This document shows positions 58,868-64,000 of a stretch of 64,000 nucleotides of DNA, one piece after another. Made by a program: the position numbers and the translations under genes. The stretch's first letter is position 1; every line of letters starts with the position of its first letter. Origin of the DNA: Portunus trituberculatus (lineage: Eukaryota; Arthropoda; Malacostraca; Decapoda; Portunidae). Under the pieces are notes generated by a model. The model was not told the origin of the DNA and did no database searches. It worked only from the letters and a program-made list of their open reading frames with translations. Where the stretch lies: contig NC_059299.1 in NCBI RefSeq assembly GCF_017591435.1, positions 7,765,980-7,829,979 of the forward strand, written 5' to 3'.

Positions 58868-58935
58868 AATCATTATTATTATCACTATTGTTATTATTAT
58901 CATTATTTTTATTAGTATTATCATATCTATCACTG
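58868..58935. repeat. Imperfect (ATT)n low-complexity tract
   Basis: The tract consists of ATT/ATC trinucleotides with interruptions, upstream of the GCC2 start on the minus strand. Confidence 0.8.
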
Positions 58936-58949
58936 TTATTAGTGTTCGG

Positions 58950-59145
58950 CCCATGGAGGTGGAATGGGAGGTGTCGGCATGACGTCACAGAAATGAAGCC
59001 AACGCGCTATTTTTTTTTTTCATTTTTATTTTATAGTCTTCGCATTGAAAATACATAGAAACGCCCTGGTGCCGCTCCTTATTTTCCGTCTTTTGTCCAT
59101 GTCTCAAAGCCGTTTACCTTATATGTGGCATTAAAAGTCTCTTCG
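58950..59145. repeat. Dispersed repeat, copy 1, containing a CRE octamer
   Basis: The region shares ordered blocks with 62280-62525 in the same orientation: GCCAACGCGCTATT, CGCATTGAAA, ACATAGAAA, TTATTTTCCGTCTT and the CATGTC/CATGTT...AAGGC stretch. It contains a perfect TGACGTCA at 58980-58987. It could be a MITE or a duplicated promoter segment. Confidence 0.6.
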
Positions 59146-59627
59146 TAACACGTATATAAAACAACAAAAGTTACTTTACAACTCTTTCATTCTTACTTTA
59201 ATTTGGTAGCATTCTATCTCCCAAGCACTTTTTTTTCCGCTCTCCTTGTCTTCTTCCTCTCTTACGCTCCCCTCACGTCATCCTAGCTTAGGTATTTTTG
59301 TTTTTGTTCGAGCTCACGTAAAAAATAAATAGAATTAAATAAACAAATAAATAAATAAATACACTTAAAACCACGTATAACTTAGATTAATGCCTTTCGT
59401 ATGTAGAAATATTGTTAATCTGCCACCAAGCGATAAAAAGAGCCTTGATAATCGTGACAGAAGGGTTTCAGAATGAAGGAAAGCAGACGAATGGTGGATC
59501 CAGTGCGTGCCTTGTCCCCCACTCATCACACACACACACACACTGCATGCCTGAAAAAAACCTCGAAATACCTTGAAAATACATATTTCATTCGAGATAA
59601 GGGTGAAAAGAGGCAATACAACAGTAT

Positions 59628-59629
<2 letters not shown>

Positions 59630-59691
<62 letters not shown>
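59630..59691. repeat. (CA)n microsatellite
   Basis: A perfect CA array of about 60 bp; a shorter one lies near 59525-59543. Confidence 0.97.
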
Positions 59692-59692
<1 letters not shown>

Positions 59693-59817
59693 GAAAATAC
59701 ATGGTATAACACTGTACATCATGTTACATAATTATGGACTGAGAGAGCCAGGAAGGCAAGGGAGCTGGAAAGTGCCCGCCATAGTGATGTCACAGCCAAG
59801 CCTGGTTGCCGGGCTGA

Positions 59818-59825
59818 TGACGTCA
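59818..59825. promoter_or_regulatory. CRE/ATF octamer TGACGTCA
   Basis: This perfect palindromic CRE is in the upstream interval between GCC2 and the 61.5-kb gene start. A near-match (TGATGTCA) lies about 32 bp to the left, and another perfect site is at 58980-58987. Its role as a binding site is inferred from the motif only. Confidence 0.35.
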
Positions 59826-60520
59826 CGGCCCAGTGGCTCCCGAGCTATTTTACGTTATGTAAGTCATTTGAAAAATGGCCCCTCGAAAAAACACTGTCAG
59901 ACCAGAATGCTTTACATATTTAGACTTGGCACATACTATAACGAACACCAATAATATAAAGTTGGTCTGAACTTCAGTAATACTGAAAATTTTCAAAAGA
60001 ATTATAAATAAATTGTTGGAACCTTGACCTCCTTTAGAAAATTAGAAATGTCCGCCCATTCACTCTTCAAAGGAACGAAACGCAATTTTAAAAAATATGA
60101 ATAGTCTTTTCCATTACTTTGGAATGAGTTAGAGCCAGAAATAAATAATTTGCAGGGTACCAGCAAAACTATTATTGGAACATTAACACCGTTAAAAAAA
60201 ATCTACTCTACTAATTCCACTGGCCAGGAAAGCGAAACACTTTAAAACACATCAACTATTTTTTCAAAATGATAAGAATTTGATATTGGCTCAAACAATT
60301 TTTTTTCCTGGACGCTCCTAAAAATTTGGCGGCCAAAACATTTATATTTAACACAAAAATAGCGCCAATAACAACATGCTGCCCCACACGCGCATGAAAA
60401 TACTTCAAACACAATGAAATACTTGTAGAAAACATCAAATCTTATTATGTAACCCAAATAAACTGTCCAATGATTAAAGTAAAAAGTCCTGGATTCTGAG
60501 CAGGCTGGGGTAGACATATC

Positions 60521-60532
60521 CAAGATGGCGGC
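60521..60532 (+). promoter_or_regulatory. YY1-like motif CAAGATGGCGGC
   Basis: The motif matches the YY1 consensus often found just downstream of transcription starts in animal promoters. It is followed by a short GC-rich patch (GGCCGCGCCGTCG), unusual in this A+T-rich window. No coding exon could be assigned to it. Confidence 0.35.
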
Positions 60533-60540
60533 CGCGCCGT

Positions 60541-60888
60541 CGAGGGATCGACCCCCCCCCCACCTTGTATCTCACTTAAACCTTCACCAAACGTCACCTG
60601 CCCATAGTGGAAGAATTTCAATAGCTGATATGAAAGCTTAGTAACGCGGTATCATGTTGCAAGATAGACGTATAATAGTGAGAGATAAGACTGGAAATGA
60701 TTGATGCAAGTGTTATCCAGGAAGGCAGTGGGGTCTGTGGGCGGGTCGACCCCTTCCCTCTACCTCATCTAAAAGCTTCACTAAACTTAAATCTGGGAAT
60801 GGCGGCTGTGTCTGAACAGCTGATATGAAAGTTTAGTGATGCGGTTGAATACTGAGGTAAGACAGGCCTATAATAGTGAGAGAAGGCA
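60541..60888. repeat. Diverged tandem duplication, unit about 200 bp
   Basis: Copy 1 (about 60541-60690) and copy 2 (about 60744-60888) share GATCGACC/GGTCGACC, CTTCAC(C/T)AAAC, AGCTGATATGAAAG(C/T)TTAGT and TATAATAGTGAGAGA in the same order. The copies differ by many substitutions and small gaps, so the duplication is old. Confidence 0.7.
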
Positions 60889-61096
60889 GGTTATGTAGAT
60901 AAATAGGGACAGGCTGGCCACCACCTCAACCATTATGTATTAATAATTAAGCTAGATATCAACAGAAAAAAAGCTAAGTGACAAATGAATAACATAGAAA
61001 ATACCCAAATAACGAATAATAAAGTTTAATCTCCTCGCCCAGACTTTTAAAAAAGGCACGAAAGGCATTTTAATGATATTTTCCGGAGTTATCATT

Positions 61097-61184
61097 TGGC
61101 TGTGACTCGCCGTAAATAAACACTGAGATATGATAAGGGCTGGCTGTGACTCGCTTTAAATAAACAGTGAGACATGGTAAGGGT
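61097..61184. repeat. Near-perfect 44-bp tandem duplication
   Basis: Two 44-bp units (61097-61140 and 61141-61184) both start TGGCTGTGACTCGC and differ at a few positions. Confidence 0.9.
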
Positions 61185-61204
61185 TGTGTCATTGTTGCAC
61201 TCAC

Positions 61205-61517
61205 CTTGATTACGTAGTCGTGCCTCTGTGGTTCTGTTCAGTGGTTTTTGTCCAGTAATAAGATGCTGTGGAGACGTGAAAATACTTTTTAAAATCCCAA
61301 ATCTCTTCAACTAGAGCTTTCTTATTATCAATATGTCACTAAAACCTTAAAAATACTCTCAAAATTCAGAATCAATTCAACTAAAGGCTTTTAGAAATAG
61401 TGAAGGTTTGGCGTTCACTCGTCCATCTCCTACCTGTACCACGAACTGGAAGAACTGGCGTGTTGGTGCCAGATGGCGCTGCTGCGCTGCCTGGGTCAGC
61501 TTAGCAACGGTGGACAT
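61205..61517 (-). CDS. Start of an unidentified gene (two candidate coding exons)
   Basis: Candidate exon 1 is 61434-61517: ATG at 61515-61517 and 28 codons ending in CAG|GTAGGA. The product reads MSTVAKLTQAAQQRHLAPTR, then QFFQFVVQ. Candidate exon 2 is 61205-61265: acceptor CTCCACAG, 61 nt, donor CAAG|GTGAGT. It adds HLITGQKPLNRTTEARLRNQ and ends in phase 1. Strong splice signals on both sides of exon 2 and an open, basic, coding-like composition support a real gene. I do not recognise the protein. The basic, acid-free first 20 residues could be a mitochondrial presequence, but that is conjecture. No third exon was found between 57.7 and 61.2 kb. Joining exon 2 to the GCC2 exon at 57680 does not continue into the GCC2 frame, so it is not a GCC2 N-terminal extension. 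Confidence 0.45.
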
Positions 61518-62279
61518 TAATGTAACCAAGCCTATTATTTGAAAATAATTTTTTATAGTAGTATTGATATTTTTCTTTACTTATATCGTAGTAATAGTAA
61601 TAGTATGATTAAGTATAAAATAATGTAAATTCTGCTGGTTTCCCACTTTTAACACACCGTTAAAGTACAATTTTTGGGATCACATTCACTATTAGATGAC
61701 ATTTTGGTCCTGAATATCTTAACTAGGCCCTGTTTCTCTTTAATGTAAAAACCATCAAACAAGAATAACCATTGTGTCTCCCTGTCTCTCTTCTTCGATC
61801 TAAAGAAATAATCTGCCTTTTATGATTTTCTTTATTCAGTTGACATCAAGAGGCCTACTGGGAGAAAAGCTATTCACTCTAACTAGCATAAACTTCAAGC
61901 AACGAGTAGTGAAGGCTGCTGCAAGCGTCTCTGTGAGCGACAGTTGTTTCTTGAGCACCGAGCCAAACAATTCTGCTGTGGGTTTTTTTTTTTTTCAATC
62001 TGCTAGAGAATAAGGAAATATCTATCTGTTTGTATTGAAAACTAAAGAAAAGTATGATTTGATTTGCATGTTACTACAATAAAACAGAGCTCCCTTAAGT
62101 GAGACATACAACCACTGCTAAACATGAATTTGGTGCTACTTATTTTGTAAATTTGACCAATTGCATGCTTCGATCGTTAATCTTTCACTTATTTTGTAAT
62201 CAAGAACTATATAAAATCAACTATTGCAATCCACCTTATCCTCTCGAACAAGATTATAAGATCAATCTTGTATGATATG

Positions 62280-62525
62280 AGACCACGAAGGTAGGATGGG
62301 AGAAGGCGGCATGAAGTAACAAAAGCAAAGCCGACGCGCTATTGGTCCACTGCTGTCCTTATCCCCCTTACACCCAAATTGACCCAAAACATTACCGGGC
62401 ACGCATTGAAAGTACTGTACGTATAATGCATAGAAAAACCCTGGTTCTGCTGTTTATTTTCCGTCTTATGTTCATGTTACAAGGCAGTCTACCGTATAAT
62501 GTGACATGAAAAGACTTTTGGTAGT
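62280..62525. repeat. Dispersed repeat, copy 2
   Basis: This is the counterpart of 58950-59145. It shares GCCGACGCGCTATT, ACGCATTGAAA, GCATAGAAA, CCCTGGT, TTATTTTCCGTCTTATG and the GACATGAAAAG stretch. It has about 50 bp of extra internal sequence and lacks the CRE octamer. Confidence 0.6.
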
Positions 62526-62841
62526 TGAGGCATGCCGTGTCACGAGGATTAAGACAGCAAATTATACATGCAAATGATTATACAGTGTTTTTTCTACTTC
62601 GGCAGATTTGTGTGAGAGGTGAGAAGCTGTCATTGGGATGAACAGTGGCCGGACCACATCATATACAAATGCAGATACATACATGTTCATAAAGATAAAG
62701 GAAAAATTAATTGTATAAGTATCATGTGAAAGGTTGCCTGAAGCTTGATTGTTCTTGGTATAAGTTAATTGTTCTTGGTATACTAATTATTTAACACAGA
62801 TTGATCTCAAATAGAATGATTACGTACTTCCATGTTGCTTA

Positions 62842-62847
<6 letters not shown>

Positions 62848-62894
<47 letters not shown>
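62848..62894. repeat. (TC)n microsatellite
   Basis: A perfect TC array of about 47 bp. Confidence 0.97.
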
Positions 62895-62900
<6 letters not shown>

Positions 62901-63180
62901 CCCAAGACTTGCTAATAATAATAAAATAAACGCATTTCTGAATTCACTTTTATTTGAGATTTTTTTCTTTACAGTCATTTTTATGCTAGAAAAGAGGTTT
63001 TCTACAATAAAATACAAATTATTCTATACACTGTACAATTTGTGGTGTGGTTTGGAGGGCGGAGGGCAAGACTGCACTACCATTGGTCCGCTTTCCCTTG
63101 ATAATAAGTGTACTACGTTTTTGTCTTCTATTGAAACTGTGATACATTTGTTCATGTTTGTACGGTTAAAAATAAAAATA

Positions 63181-63303
<123 letters not shown>

Positions 63304-63863
63304 ACAAGGAATAACGGACCACCGAGGAAAAATAATGATAAAAAAATAATGATAATAATAATAATACAAGAGACCTGAGAGAAGAATCGATGGTTCTTAT
63401 TAATATATATATTTATATAAGTTACTAGTACGGACCATCTTCGACCATATACAAAAATATAAAATAATAAACATCTGAGACGTGAACTTTGCGTGTGTGC
63501 GTGCGTGTGTGTGCGTGTTGGGCAGGGAAATGCACACCCTTGTATAGATGAGCGTATATCTATCTCTCAATCCAACATGAGGAAGCTCAAACACGCCCAC
63601 GGAGGAGGAGGGAGGCTTAGGATACGGAGCACAGGTTGGGAGGGAGGTGGGAGGGGTGGGCATGACATGGGAAGGGCGTGAGTGAGTATGTGGGTGTGAA
63701 TGAGTGTGTGAATGAGGGCTGCGCATTTTGTGAATCGACCACGCGTTTATTTCTGGTCCAGTGTGCCCTTCAGGATCAGCGTGTCCCTAGGGAAGAGTGA
63801 GGTAAGGATGCGTGGTGGTGAAACTGCCCTTTAACAGAGTCCTTTGTGTTGATATCGTGGGGA

Positions 63864-63911
<48 letters not shown>

Positions 63912-64000
63912 CTGGCACGCACTCACGACTGTCACTTGTTTGTCCTTCGTCAGTAGTTTGTGAGGGTGAAGGTGAGGTGCTTTCTCTCCGTTTTCTGTCA

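Noticed and set aside
61469..61482. CCAGATGGCGCTGC, resembling an insulator/CTCF-type core
   Set aside because: It lies inside the candidate coding exon at 61434-61517, and a single short match is not enough to claim a binding site.
57597..61517. Joining the 61.5-kb gene start to GCC2 as its N terminus
   Set aside because: Splicing 61205 to 57680 puts the GCC2 exon in the wrong frame with a stop before the MSGES start, so a coding fusion is not supported.

Overview
This is nuclear DNA of an arthropod, most likely a decapod crustacean. That assignment is an inference. It rests on spliced GT-AG genes with multi-kilobase introns, very abundant (AC)n and (AT)n microsatellites, many degenerate non-LTR retrotransposons, and proteins that match animal families well but are clearly invertebrate. 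No prokaryotic or organellar features were seen.

Five conserved genes can be followed exon by exon. Exon joins were checked by reading phase and by resemblance to remembered family motifs, not by alignment software. (1) THADA, + strand, 119-6807, eight coding exons, 1,830 codons. (2) Prefoldin subunit 3 (VBP1/PFDN3), - strand, 11854-8302, five exons, 199 aa, tail-to-tail with THADA. (3) MECR, mitochondrial enoyl-ACP/CoA reductase, + strand, 13014-16772, six exons, 365 aa, head-to-head with prefoldin 3 across a 1.16-kb spacer holding a (TA)~86 array. (4) An ER glycerol-3-phosphate acyltransferase of the GPAT3/GPAT4 type, - strand, 39646-20991. (5) The trans-Golgi golgin GCC2/GCC185, - strand, 57632-42042, 22 coding exons, ending in a GRIP domain. 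A further short two-exon gene start of unknown identity lies at 61517-61205 (-).

The most interesting observation is in the acyltransferase gene. Two adjacent, homologous, phase-0 exons (23875-24108 and 24713-24949) each encode a full alternative version of the segment carrying catalytic motif I (NHTTPID or NHTTPVD). They look like mutually exclusive exons swapping the membrane-proximal half of the active site.

The rest of the window is shaped by mobile DNA. Two LINE families are present: a CR1/Jockey-type family at 8957-10232 and 32095-35336, and a second Jockey-like family at 29562-31861 (+) and 42201-45478 (-). There are two copies of a tRNA-derived SINE, one nested in a LINE tail. An internally deleted Tigger/pogo element is embedded in a (TA)n tract. 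Three MITE-like elements are flanked by TTAA. Most of this lies in the 10.7-kb first intron of the acyltransferase gene and in the last intron of GCC2. The right end (57.7-64 kb) has no recognisable conserved gene beyond the 61.2-61.5 kb gene start. It holds CRE and YY1-like promoter motifs, local tandem duplications and a dispersed repeat pair.
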